A stretch of 64,000 nucleotides of DNA from Exophiala sp. HKRS030 (Eukaryota > Ascomycota > Eurotiomycetes > Chaetothyriales > Herpotrichiellaceae). The translations under genes were made by a program, and so were the position numbers. Positions 10,895 through 22,673 of the stretch are shown piece after piece. The stretch covers positions 1,860,001-1,924,000 of the forward strand of contig JAHWDD010000008.1 of the NCBI GenBank assembly GCA_023897205.1, read 5' to 3'. Positions within the stretch are counted from its first letter, which is position 1, and each line of letters begins with the position of its first letter. The notes under the pieces are model-generated. The model was not told the DNA's origin. It worked only from the letters and a program-made list of their open reading frames with translations, and ran no database searches.

Positions 10895-12421
10895 TTATAG
10901 GCCTGTAATCAACTCTTTTATAAAAAACTCGCGTTCTCGGTGTCCCTCGTCGATGATAGAGCAAGCCTATTTCCAGGCTAAAAAGGCATTAACAGAGGCT
11001 GTGTCAATCATCTAATTAATGAAAACCTTCGTCCATTTGGCTTGTTTAGGCCTCCTGACGCTATGTATCTTGCGGAGATGATTAGCGACGTCGACGTGGC
11101 CCATGTGAAGGTTGTATTGCACCGCAAATGAGGGTTGTTTAACTGTAATCCTTGTGAGGCCTGACCTGAGTGGTTAGCTTGTTGTAAAGCGACTTTTTCG
11201 TGGTGCTAACTCTCTGTGATATGGAGAAAAGGCTGTTGTACAGAAAAGTACTGAGTGCTGTCGTTTAGGGTCTCTCTAGACGACAGTGAGGACCTTATCG
11301 TCGTAGATTCGATAGGTAATCGAGTCGTCGGCGAGGATTCTCGACTCCGGAGAGGTAATAGCGCGTAGGAGAGGGTCTAGGCCTGGCGCATTGCGCCTTA
11401 TCGTTCTATAGATAGCGACATTAAGTGATAACAGGGCTCTTGCTAAGTGAGAGTCAGTAAAGAGGTTGTCTGTAAAGCAAAGGAATGCAAGGCCCTGAGA
11501 TCGATGAGATAAGTGAGTTAGTCGATGAACTAGGGTATATACAACACTCTTTGTCATTGACAGGTGAACCTCAGTTGCTGTCGCTCCTGTTGTGCCTTGT
11601 TTCCTTGCTCTTGTTGTCCTTGTTGCTAAATCAACTGTAATTCCGTCGCGAGGAATGCTCTCGATTCCTTCCTTAGGTGAGGAGACGAGGAAGTCGTGAA
11701 TCGCTCCTCCATGACTAGCAATTATATAGACAATAAAGCCAGATTTGTCAGGTTTGTAATCTAAGCGAAAGATGTGCCTACTGCGGCCGTGAAACTTGAT
11801 ACTTGACTCGTCAACAGCTAAATGACTTCCAGGAAGGAGGAACTCCTGTAGGCGCCTGCGGAAGACCTCAAGTGCATTGCTAACTCGCCAAAACCAAGGA
11901 GGATGATCTGTAGGAGGCTGAGATGATGAATTGACAGAGAGATATCGTTCAATCGCGAAGAATCGATGCTGACTTAGTGGAAGAGGAGGATCCTGTGGAT
12001 TCGACCAAAATGAGGCCATTGAGGTGGTTGTAGCAAGATTCATCGCCATTCGCAGCTTCACAATAAGCCAATATCTCATCTCTACCACTGTGATTATAAC
12101 CCATCTCTTTCGACGATTTCTATCGCGAGTTGCAGTAAGATTTGTGTGATAAAGGAGAAGGTCGAGGATTGGCTGGAATAGGAATAAAAACAGGCGCACA
12201 GGCGACAGCGAGGTCATTGACTCATCGCGAAGTGTAAAAGGTCGATAGATCACTTCTATAGGAGGTTCATAATCAGGCTGAGTCTGTGAGAGAGCCTCAA
12301 GTTGTTGCTGTCGACTTAAAATCGTCTTCTCCTTCGTTGACTTGCTAGAAATCTGTGATGCGCGAGATTCTACAGCTTCCTGAAATTTGCCGAGATCATT
12401 ACCAAAAAGCGCTTAGTTCAT
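10895..12421 (-). pseudogene. piggyBac-like transposase, five nonsense mutations, no frameshift
   Basis: Read in one frame from an ATG at 12419-12421 to a final TAA at 10895-10897 it would encode 508 residues. Stops interrupt at 12413-12415 (TAA, codon 3), 11276-11278 (TAG), 11174-11176 (TAA), 11012-11014 (TAG) and 10967-10969 (TAG). Family hallmarks remain: LAVDESSIKFHGRS with the first catalytic Asp, FTDNLFTDSHLARALL with the second, and YNLHMGHVDVANHLR with the third. Context suggests the 11276 and 11012 stops were Trp (V-V-W-R-D and F-I-N-W-M-I-D) and the others Gln. Every one is then a CpA to TpA change on one strand or the other, the signature of repeat-induced point mutation. The gene is non-functional. 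Confidence 0.9.
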
Positions 12422-12556
12422 GATGAAAATGAGATGGCTCGATAGAGGACGATGAGGCGAATCGAATGAGCCTAGTTACACCACGAACAGAGCAAAAATG
12501 AGGTCGTCGTCGCGTTACAAAGAAGCGACAGGAAGGTCAAAAAATAAGTGGATTCC

Positions 12557-12594
12557 GGGCGCGCTAACATTCAAATCGTGCATGCGGAGGGGAT
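12557..12594 (-). repeat. Right terminal inverted repeat of the piggyBac-like element
   Basis: Perfect 38-base inverted copy of 10398-10435. It lies about 135 bases upstream of the transposase start, on the side where the minus-strand promoter of the element would be. Confidence 0.92.
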
Positions 12595-14402
12595 CAGTTA
12601 CTTAGTTACTTAGGCGGGTACACAGTAATTACTGCAACCAAGAAGTACCCAAAGGCCAAATTTACTGAGCAGCTACCAGGTACCTAACTAGGGGCAGCTC
12701 ACCAGTCACCACCCATTAGTTGCTAGGCGATCTGCTCTGGAGGCCCGCCTGGCAACTGCCCACCGCCCATTGCCAATAAAGACGTAGCTTGGGACGCCCC
12801 AACGTGGCCCCTGTGCCCCTCTCCCCATACATCCACTTCTGTCTTGCATCCTGATGCGCGTACCACCGAGATTGGGGCCAAGCATCTCTCAGCAAAAGAT
12901 CCACAGCTTGCCACTAGGGGCCAGTGGGGCCTAAAGAGCCTCCGCACCGCCTCCTGAGTCTACCGCCGTCGTGCACCATCGTGACCATCTACCCGTGCTA
13001 CCTAATGTGACTCGTGTGTCCACGACTCCTGCAAGGGCAAGTGGCCAAGCATCCCCTTTCCTTAGCAGTGGCTGGTCAGTTGGTGGAAAGAAGCGTGTCC
13101 ATACGGACTATGGAGTATCGTATCCTTCAAAGATCCTCCAACAGGCGACAGTACTCGATACTTTTGTGCCCTCTACCGTCTACGGTCGACTTGGTACGGA
13201 ATAATTGAGGAAGAGTGGCAGGTAATCGAAAGGCATCCAAGCGTTCTAACTACATAGTTGGTCCGAATCGGCTGCTCACGGCTTAGCTGCATCCCGGCCT
13301 TTGTTTGTCCGGCAGGCAGTGTCTGAGTGATCAAAGACTCGTAACCCAGAGCCTGAGGCGTCCTGTTAGGCGTTAGTAGCTAGCCCAGTACTTGCCCAAG
13401 TGCTGACCTTGGCAAGGCAATTCTAAGTAACAAGGCAGAGGATAGGTGCCCGTTGACATTGTATGGGCATCATCACAAAGGGTTGGGTGCCCTCGTGTAC
13501 AGTAAGTAGTACAGTAGTACCATGGTGTACGCCCATTTCCTGGGCGTTTGGCCGCAGACTCCTAGGACATACGCACTCCCAGTCACGCACCCCCATTACT
13601 TGCCTACCTAGGTACCTAGGTGGTTACCTACTCCGTAGAGTCCCATCCTAAGGCTGGGTACTGTTGCCTCCCATTTTAACTCGGGCATGACTGACTAGCT
13701 ACCGACCTGTCCACCAGCCTACCTGCCACTGCCTACCTAGTGCCTGCCTAACTAACTTACCACGCTTACTTACTACTGTTGCATGCTGCATCCTGTGTCC
13801 TGCATCCGTCCTTCAATCCATCTTTACAACAAAACACGACACCACCACAAACATCCCTCACCTCAACACAGCCTTCTTTTCCTGTATCCTTCCCTAGAGA
13901 AGATTTCACTCGTTTGTCGTCTTACCCTTGGCATCTACACACTCAGTTCGTTCCTCCTCTCAGCCTCTTTACAGTCGGTACCTTGTTACCTTGTACCTTC
14001 TTCTTCCCTGCCGGTCAGAAAGGAGTCGCTCACCACCGCGTCAACCGTCAACCTCTACCTCTGCCTCTACCCATACCTCTACCTCTGCTCACTGCCCGCC
14101 GTCCGTCTTACACCTTCAAGCCCGAGTTACGACGACTCTGCTCTGTATCTGTGACCTTGCGTTAGTCCGCATTATATTCCTACACAGCTTACGCTCACTC
14201 GAACATCGGCTCTTTTTTCCCCTACTCCGACCTGAGACCTCATCTGCGCGAGGTTGTTCACACAGAACATTTGACTACTTACTCGACACCTACACCATTC
14301 TCAACACTCATTCAAGCTGGATATCGTTCTTGCTACATTGCACTCATCCTCCTCATACTTGGCGATCGATCTCCTTGACGACGAGTCGGTCGCCGCCTCA
14401 TC
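12595..14402 (+). promoter_or_regulatory. Long promoter and CT-rich leader of the Skn1/Kre6 gene
   Basis: No supported gene. The first part is rich in ACCTAGGT/GGTACC palindromes: TACCTAGGTACCTAGGTGG near 13606-13622, and TAGGTACC-type blocks near 12680. From about 13780 the plus strand becomes strongly pyrimidine-rich and stays so for 600 bases, with several short upstream ATG frames (13779, 13783, 13928). This looks like a long 5' untranslated leader. Short upstream frames could modulate translation, but nothing proves it. Confidence 0.45.
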
Positions 14403-16447
14403 ATGTCGTCCTCGAGCAACTCTCCACCGCCTCGAGTTCCTCCCCATATCAGGCTGAACTCGGGCAAAGAAGACATCCTCAACAGTGACAACAACAGCTC
14501 CTCGCGCACTTTGGTTCCATCAACCTCAAGGCCTTCAGCCTCAAATTCCCGCCTTAACAATGTATACAACTCTGAACAAGTTCAAGATTCCGCCGAACGA
14601 CTATTACCTCCTTCAAGAAACAGGTTTCGAGATGGTTCACCATTACGATCCCCTGCCCGCTCAAGTTATTCTTCACGGCGATCCAGTTGGGAATCTGATC
14701 GAAGTCGAGACAGCAGGGGCTACGAGAATCCCTTTCGGGATTCCAGTCAATCGAGACCTGGCTCCCGAGCAGGAAGTGACGAGGATGTGAACACACAGAC
14801 CGTCAGCGAAAAATATAACATTCTGCCTTCCGCCGGCCTCTTGTTGTTCCCCGAAGATGTCGAAAAAGACGATTACTTACATAACCCTGATCCGAATGGC
14901 GAGCAACGTGACTGTGATATTTTTACAAAGCGTGGTTTCGTCAACGTAGGCAGCTTGCTTGTCATCACCCTCGGCCTCCTCGCCTTGTTCATCGGCTACC
15001 CAGTTGTGTATGTTTATCCCTAATCCCCGTTGAGTACCTTGACTAATCCACATTCTAGAACTTTTGTGCAGAAAATGAACGCTACAACTGACCCATGTGC
15101 GGGCAACTCAGACTGCATAAACACAGGCAAGGTCCCTTTGCTCAAAAACATGCGTAGTGGCTTGATTGACCCCGACACGCCACAATCTGCTCTAACCAAG
15201 AAAGACTACCATGGCAAGACCTGGAAGCTGGTCTTCTCCGACGAATTTTCCACACCCGGGCGCACTTTCTACGAAGGCGATGACCCATACTGGACTGCTA
15301 TGGATTTCTGGTACGGTGTAACAAGAGATCTTGAATGGTACGATCCTGATGCTGCAACCACCAACGATGGAGTTCTGGAACTGCGATTTGACGCTTTCCA
15401 AAACCACGGATTGAATTACCGGTCTGGTATGCTTCAATCTTGGAATCAGATGTGCTTCAAGGGTGGTAGGCTAGAGGCCAGTATCTCCCTACCTGGTCGT
15501 GGTGACACTGTAGGATTTTGGCCCGGCTTTTGGGCAATGGGAAACCTTGGTCGGGCCGGTTATGCTGCCACCACCGATGGCCTATGGCCATATTCTTACG
15601 CTGACGTCTGCGATGCTGGTATCACCGCGAACCAGAGCTCCCCCGACGGAATCAATTATCTCCCTGGAATGCGACTACCCGCTTGTACCTGCCACGGAGA
15701 AGATCATCCCACACCCGGAAAATCTCGATCGGCACCCGAAATCGATGCTCTGGAGGCCAGTAACGCACCATACGACGACACAGGCTATGTCATTGGCCAC
15801 GTTTCGCAAACCTTCCAGGTGGCTCCCATGGACATCTGGTATCAACCCAACTACGATTTTGTTGAGGTTTTTGACTATTCGGTCACCAAAATGAACGAAT
15901 ACAAGGGCGGACCCTTTCAGCAGGCCGTCTCTGGTCTATCGAATTTGAATAATGATTGGTACGACGGCAATGCTTACCAGGTCTACGCCTTTGAGTATAC
16001 TCCAGGCAATACTGGAGACGTGATCTGGTATGTTGGAGACACTACTCCCGTTTGGCGTCTTCAAGGTCAAGCCCTGGGTCCCAATGGAAATGTTGCGCAA
16101 AGACCAATTCCTGAGGAGCCCATGTACATTATTGCCAATTTCGGCATGTCTCCTGGATTTTCTGCTCTCAACATGACTGGTCTAGCGCCGTTGATGCCGG
16201 CGACAATGAGGTTGGATTACATCCGTGTCTATCAAGATGATAGCATGGAGCTGACTTGCGATCCGGAGGGATATGAGACAACCCAGTACATCAAAGATCA
16301 TCTTGATATCTACACCAATCCCAACGTTACGACCTGGTAAGTACTTCTACTGTTCAAGGTCGGTTAATGAGCGGATGCTAACATTTATTGAACAGGCCTG
16401 ACACTGGTTATGCATGGCCAAAGAACGAGTTGGTGGATGGGTGTTAA
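14403..16447 (+). CDS. SKN1: Skn1/Kre6 family beta-glucan synthesis-associated protein (GH16 fold)
   Basis: Type II membrane protein needed for cell-wall beta-1,6-glucan assembly in the secretory pathway. Exons 14403-15007, 15059-16336 and 16396-16447 total 1935 bases (644 residues). Residues 1-175 are Ser/Arg/Asn-rich and disordered (cytosolic). A single membrane segment follows, VNVGSLLVITLGLLALFIGY (about residues 178-197). The lumenal part is a GH16-like jelly roll with WKLVFSDEFSTPGR, the family signature EIDALEAS near residue 428, and GFWPGFWAMGNLGRAGYAA. The end WPKNELVDGC is typical of the family, including the terminal Cys. Both introns have standard ends. The start is the first ATG after the pyrimidine leader. 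SKN1 and KRE6 are paralogs in yeast; filamentous fungi usually have one or two members, so the symbol is a family label. Confidence 0.93.
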
Positions 16448-17295
16448 TACTAATCTATAATCTGCAAACATGACCAGCAATTTACTGGACTGTACAGAGT
16501 GTTTGAATTTTGCTCGATTTAGCGGCATGTCACCCAGCACAGTGGCGTTATAGGAATCTTTTGATTGTCTGGGACACAGGGTCAACCAAGATTCGAGACT
16601 TGCTCAAGGCGATTCACGAACTTTTAAAACCCATTGTCCAAATTCACGACCGAAACGGGAATAATGACAGTTTCCCAGTAAGTTTGGGCGATTGAACATT
16701 TTATTTTAGAATTTTGCGGCTGGTTGTCAAGAATACCTTCGCAACGAGAAGATGGCTTGGAAATCTACGGCGTGCAAAAATTGTACTTGCAAAGGCGTCG
16801 CGATATGAATTGGACTTTGGATGGGTGAGCAGTCTATAAAAACTCGACACAGGAACAAGACTTGCTTGTGAATGTGTCAGAACTCAAATTATGATATCAA
16901 TCAATACAAGTACATTGAATAACCATCAACAATTCTCCCTCAACGAAAGCGACAATAGTGATTCAAAGTGAAAGGACTTTGTGTGCATCCAATTAATATC
17001 TATCCAGGACTCCGTCTTCGGGTTGACATGACGGAATAAGGCGGACTATCCAGGGTTATCCTACTATAGTCACCAGTATACCGCGACAATTTGCTTACTT
17101 ACTGTTGTCACTACTCAAATGGATATGTCGTGTTCAGACGAGCTCTACTATTGTGCATCTATCTAACTTGAATCAAACCGCACATCTCCCACGACACCTA
17201 TCAGATAAGCTTCCAGCATATGCAAGGATTCTGATCTGGACACATTGGCTCCAAACAAGCAGCAAGACAAACCCGAACAGTTAAACTTAGCAGGC
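16448..17295. other. Intergenic, nothing recognised
   Basis: A/T-rich 3' flank of the Skn1 gene followed by about 600 bases without a supported frame. The short open frames at 16385-16695 overlap each other on both strands. No repeats stand out. Confidence 0.4.
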
Positions 17296-17535
17296 ATGGA
17301 AGAATATACGGCAGAACAACGAAAGAAACGCGCCACCCTTATATTGGAAAACTATCAACTCCTCATCAAGTATGCTTTAGAGAATCAACAGGTAAGTTAC
17401 TTCCAAGACAACACAATGCAAGAGGCCCTAACGTCGCGACAGTCAGTACCCGCGACTAGAGTGTATTTCGAGAAAGTCGCTGCTGGTGATACACCAACTC
17501 CAATCATTAAGAATTGGTTTACACTCTCTCGATGA
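17296..17535 (+). CDS. Tentative small two-exon gene, unknown function
   Basis: From ATG 17296 the frame runs 32 codons (MEEYTAEQRKKRATLILEN and on to YALENQQ), then GTAAGT...GACAG marks a 51-base intron (17392-17442), then 30 codons to a stop at 17535 (62 residues in all). The intron is a multiple of three, so the frame also stays open unspliced. The amphipathic, Lys/Glu-rich first exon and the SVPATRVYFEKV start of exon 2 resemble small uncharacterised fungal proteins with a Q/A-TR-x-x-F element, but I cannot name a family. It is not linked to its neighbours by spacing. A chance frame is a real alternative. Confidence 0.35.
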   Translation: MEEYTAEQRKKRATLILENYQLLIKYALENQQVSYFQDNTMQEALTSRQSVPATRVYFEKVAAGDTPTPIIKNWFTLSR

Positions 17536-18014
17536 CTCCCTTGGCTTTCAAATTACATAGAGCAGCCACAAGAGCGGAGATACTATTTAACGCCATCAAA
17601 GAAATCGTGTAACATTGCACAGGCGGCAGAGCTCGGTCATGAAGTTTGTCCTCTTGATTGTGACAACCCGATGGTCAACATTGCCGTAGTACGCAAGCCC
17701 AGGCTTATGAACGCTGTCCTGCCCACTGCCTTTGCTCGACCAAGATTGCAGACTAATTCAAAAGCCGCATGACTTGTGTCGAAGACACCGCTCACCATGT
17801 ACAGTACACCTTTACCGCACACGTGCGTCTGTCCTGCCCCACGAGGCTGCCAAACAAACGGGCTACGAGGCTACGAGGCAAGGCGGTGTAGATTCTGCCA
17901 GGCCAAAAAATAAAAATCCAGCCCACCAGGTACCAACTACTTTCGACGGGCACTTTCACCGCAGATTCTGCGATGAACATTGACAATTAATTCCACCACA
18001 TCGCCTCCGTCATC
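17536..18014. promoter_or_regulatory. Probable RRP12 promoter region
   Basis: About 480 bases between the tentative small gene and the RRP12 ATG at 18015. Contains a small direct repeat (ACGAGGCT) near 17840-17878. No gene is supported. Confidence 0.3.
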
Positions 18015-21000
18015 ATGTCGCTTGAGGAGAAGTTGGCCAGAATAAAATCACCCAATCTACAGAGTCAACAACATGCAAGTTGATTCTTCCATTGTCGCCG
18101 GCTTCGTGCTAACTCTTCTTAGACCGCCCTCGTCCTTACCTCCATCGAAGAAACCCTCCGAGACCAGAACACCAAATTTACACCCACTGCCTATTTTGCC
18201 GCTCTGCTTGCCCTTCTCAAACAGGCTTCTCCTAGTGTTCAGCAAGACAATGACAATGAAATCCTTACCTCCACAGTCTATCTCCTCGACCTAGTCACAT
18301 CATATGTACCATCTTCACTTTTACGAACACAATTCAGCTCTATCATCGTTCCGCTTGTTCCGTACCTCAGTTCCACCACGACGAACGCCCCTCTTCTAAG
18401 ATCAGCTATCGGATGTCTCGAGTCGCTATTAAAAGCTCAGGACAATGCCGCCTGGAATCTACCCCAGAGTCAAACAAGTCCGCGTCAGGCAATACAAGTT
18501 CTACTCGTCCTTGCCATTGACTCGAGACCAAAAATTCGCAAGCGAGCACAGGAAGCGCTGACCACCGTTTTGAAAAACCCACCACCAGGCCCTGCAATTG
18601 ATCATCCTGCTGCGGAATTGTGTGCTGGCGCCACCCAAAATAACCTGCGAAATGCTGTCGATTTGGTTCAAACCGCCAGGCGGCAGCGCGGGCGGCCGGA
18701 CGATAGCCATGAACCTGCTGTCATCCATGCTCTTCAACTTACCAAGACCATTGCCACAGCATCAGGTGGCTGGCCAAGTAAAAAGATTGAACCATTGTGT
18801 GAACTCCTGTTGTCAATATCCAAGTCCAAGAACGACTACCTTGTCATGAGTGCGTTTGAAGTCTTTGAAGTCATCTTTGAGGGTATTCAGGATGAAGTAT
18901 CATCTGCGAAACTACCACGACTATTAGAGGCCATCACAGAACTGAAACCTGGCCAGAATGATTCTCAATTGCTCCCTCCCTGGATTGCAATTGTTTCTCG
19001 AGGTTATGGGACGGCCGCAGAGGTCGAGCCAGAAGACACGTTCCTTAAGTTACCAGAGCTGTTTGACATGGTTTCCGCTTTCCTCACGAGTTCGTCCCAC
19101 AACATTCGAGTATCAGCCTCGGAATGCTTGATCTCATTCTTCGCCAATTGCATTCCTGACAGTGTTATCACCGAACCCTCAGTTTATGACGAAAAAATCT
19201 TGGAGCAGCTCTCGAGTCGTGCACTGAGTCTTCTCGCTGTCAAATATCAATCAGCATGGATGGAGGTGTTCAAAGTCCTTGTGAGCCTTTTCGACGCTCT
19301 TCGTTGGCGAGGCGATCCTTTCTTACTTCCAATTGTAAAGGCCATTGGCGAACTGAGAAGTAACGACGGCTTTCAGGGCAAGAAACAAGCGGATGAAGTT
19401 CTCGGTAGTGCTATTCGAAATCTCGGCCCAGGCCCGGTGCTGACAATACTACCCCTGAACCTGATCAAACCAAAGCCAGGCAGTCCAGGCAGAGCGTGGA
19501 TGTTGCCTTTGTTGAGAGACCACGTGTCTAACACGAATCTCGCTCATTTTAGAGCGGAGCTTGTGCCGCTGAGCGAAGCCATGTATCAGCGCATTATCGA
19601 CCATGGCAATGCTGAGAAGACCACTGACATAAAGATCTTTGAAACAATCGTCCAGCAGGTATGGGCGATTTTACCTGGATATTGTGATCTGCCCCTGGAT
19701 CTTCCTACTGCTCTTGATCAGACCTTTGCAGAACTCATATCCAACCTCCTGTATAAGCAAATCGATCTTCGAGTCGACCTTTGCAGGGGTCTCCAAAATC
19801 TCGTCGAGTCTTATCAAGCCCTAATTGCCTCTGAGCTCCCAGATGAAACCCTTTTTTCAGAACGACAAATGCGACGATCAGATGCCGAAAAAAGTCTACA
19901 GCATCTTGGGCAGTTAGCTAGCAATCTCCTGGCCGTTTTGTTCAATGTTTACAGCCAAACATTACCCCAGTCACGAGTGTACATCCTCCAGTGTATCAAC
20001 GCATACCTGAGTATCACACCTGAAAAGGATCTGGTTGACACATTTGAGCGGGTCTCAAAGATGCTGCTTGATGCTTTGCCCAAAGTAGATCAACCACCAC
20101 CGAAGAAAGAGCCAAACCAATCGCCAAGCAACAAACTCCCACCCACATCTCACACTCTCCTAGATCTAGTCATCGCACTCTCGGTACATCTACCAAGATC
20201 AACCTTCGCCTCTCTATTCTCAATCTCATCCGACGTTCTCACCAACCCAGCAATTTTGAAATCAGATCCTCAGCTCATCAAGAAGGCTTACAAGTTAATT
20301 CCACGCTTAGCTACCTCACCGACTGGTGCCGAAGCCCTCAGATCTCGAAATGCCGAGCTTCAACAACTCATCATTAATACTTCGGAGACAACACCCGTAC
20401 CCGCCCGAAGGGATCGCACTCTTGCCATTGAAACACTTATGTCCTTCCTGCCATTAACAGATTTACACTTCATCCCCAGTATTCTGAGCGAGGTTGTTCT
20501 CGCATGCAAGGACAGCAACGAGAAAGCAAGAACCGCAGGATTTGATTTGTTGATAACTTTGACAAATAAGATTTCAAGTCCATCAAATCCGCCAAACACT
20601 GTCATCCGTAATCGCCTGGTCCCACATATGCCAGACGACTCTCCTGACGCACCTGCAAACCTCGAAGAGGTATTCACCATGGTGAGCGCTGGCCTTGCAG
20701 GCGTAGCACCACACATGGTAGCCGCTAGTGTGACCGCGCTTGGTCGATTGCTCTTTGAATATCATGCAAAAATCTCTCAGAAGACAAAAGAAGAACTTGT
20801 CGACACGGTAATTATGTTTTTGCAATCCAACAATCGCGAAATAGTGCGAAGCGTTCTTGGCTTCGTCAAAGTCATGGTCGTGGTATTACCCACAGAAATG
20901 TTGGAACCGCGAATGCCTTCAGTCATCCCGAATCTCATGGTCTGGAGTAAGGAGAATAAAGGCCGCCTGCGAGCTAAAGTAAAGGGAATTCTGGACCGTC

Positions 21001-22040
21001 TACTACGCTGTTTTGATGGATCCAAACTCGAGAGCTGGGTGGGTGGCGATGACAGGAAGATGATTGTGAACATCAGGAAACGAAGAGATCGAGCCCGTCG
21101 CAAGCGCACTGGTGACGACGGTGAATTGGATGATCAAGCCTCAGATGCAGAAACCACAGCCAAGAAATATGACAATGAATTCGACGAGGCCATCTATGGA
21201 TCTGAAGACGATGATTCGGAGATTGACGGCGGCGCCGATGAAAATGATGGGGAAGATTCAGACGGCGACGACACCATGTCCGGGGTCTCTTTCAAGAAAA
21301 ACATCAATCCCGACAGATCGACATCTTCTGGAAGAACCCGTGGTCCCAAGCAATACATTGTGCAAGACGCCTCAGACGATGAACCCCTTGATCTACTTGA
21401 CCCAAAATCTGTAGCTAACATATCATCCCGGAAACTTGGCCGGCGTGAGCCATCGACGGGCGTGATCCGCAAACGCACCAAGGCCAAGGTCAACGAGGAT
21501 GGGAAACTGGTCTTCGGCGGCGAAGACAACGAGGACGACGATGACATCGACATGTCCAACTCAGGCGCAGGCGGAACAGGTTCGATCAACGCATACCTGG
21601 ACGCCGTGTCTGGCGCCGACGCCGTGCGTCGCGGACAGAAGGGTCGATTGAAGGTCAAGTCCGGAATGCAGAAGAAAACCAAGCTCGAGACCCGCGAGCG
21701 CGACGACGACGAGATGAAGCTTGACGTCGACGAAGCCCGCGAGATTGCCAGGAAGATCATGGCCGGCCACACGCCTTCGTCTGCTTCGCCATCGACCTCC
21801 GGCAACCGAGGGACGAGACCATCCGGCGGCGCTCGAGGTGGAGGACTGCGAGACCGTGATACCAAAGGCGGCCAGAATCAGCGACGCGGCCTCGGCGAGG
21901 ACAAGCGCAGAGGCGCCGCGCCCCAGGGCCAGCAGAGGCAGAAATTCCGCAGTGGCAGTGGCGTGGGCAAGAGGACTGGCAATGTCAGGTTCGCGGGCGG
22001 AAGAGGCGCAAGAGGCAGTCGCGGTGGGAGGAGGACGTAG
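18015..22040 (+). CDS. RRP12: Rrp12-like pre-rRNA processing/ribosome export factor (NUC173)
   Basis: HEAT-repeat protein that acts in nuclear export of both ribosomal subunits and in 90S/40S maturation. Exon 1 is 18015-18074 (MSLEEKLARIKSPNLQSQQH). The intron 18075-18122 begins GCAAGT, not GT, and ends TTAG: a GC-AG intron with the textbook donor. A GT donor four bases later (18079) would break the frame. Exon 2, 18123-22040, is uninterrupted; the product is 1325 residues, the normal size. The body is alpha-helical repeats with the NUC173 region in the middle (SARALSLLAVKYQSAWMEVF onward). The C-terminus is basic and acidic by turns (RRDRARRKRTGDDGELDD, ENDGEDSDGDD) and ends in an RGG-like tail (RFAGGRGARGSRGGRRT), as expected of a nucleolar RNA-binding protein. 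The short first exon matches the family N-terminus. Confidence 0.93.
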
Positions 22041-22051
22041 GTCGTAGGTCG

Positions 22052-22078
22052 TAGCTAGCTAGCTAGCTAGCTAGCTAG
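22052..22078. repeat. (TAGC)n microsatellite
   Basis: Just under seven units of the self-complementary tetramer TAGC, 12 bases after the RRP12 stop, hence in its 3' untranslated region. Being palindromic it could form a hairpin in RNA, but such repeats are common. Confidence 0.9.
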
Positions 22079-22673
22079 AATCTGTTATTGTCGGGAGGAA
22101 AAATAATGATGATGTGATGTGCATGCGCAGGAAAGACGAATGAAAAGAGCGTATTTGCTTTTGACAAGTTTTGCGACATGTGAGGCGTGAGATAGATATG
22201 CTTTCGTACACTGCACAGATGAAGTGATGAACAAAAAAGGCGAACAGGGAAGAATATATACTAAGATGTCGGGCTGGAGGGAAAAGCTTCACAATTTCGA
22301 CATGGCTACAGGTGTATTCAAAATTTCAGGAATGTCGATGTTTTCACTTTGTTTATTTTTGCTGTGTGGTTCTCCTACCAATGTACGCAGTTCATTCGTT
22401 CAACATGCTTCTTTCCTGGATCTTGACCTCAACTGTCCACTTGTTCTTGTATCATTCCAAGAACTGGCTGGCTCCGCCTGGCTGAACCACGTTCGGCTCG
22501 TCATTTATCATACTACTAGCATCCCCGACTTGTTTCCTTTCTGAGACTTCTCCACCTTTGTTTTTCGAACGCATAGCGGCCATGCGTGAATTAAGACTTG
22601 CAATCGAATTTTTGTGAAACGCCAATCCTTGGGACGTGCCGCTTAAACCGACATCCCTCATGACTGCTGATTG
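22079..22673. other. Convergent 3' regions of RRP12 and PDK
   Basis: A/T-rich sequence between the two converging stop codons. Short frames on both strands (22224-22544, 22452-22661) have no recognisable content. Likely polyadenylation regions. Confidence 0.45.

Larger units (their letters stand above)
10398..12594. mobile_element. Degenerate piggyBac-like DNA transposon
   Basis: A 2.2-kb element bounded by perfect 38-bp inverted repeats at 10398-10435 and 12557-12594; read inward, both begin ATCCCCTCCGCATGC. Between them is one minus-strand transposase frame (10895-12421) that belongs to the piggyBac DDE family but carries five stop codons. The outer bases are not the TTAA duplication typical of piggyBac, so the target-site duplication has decayed or this subgroup differs. 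The element sits in a gene-poor area between the NuiA-like gene and Skn1. The conserved terminal repeats alongside a ruined coding region suggest a moderately young insertion silenced by mutation rather than by slow loss. Confidence 0.88.
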
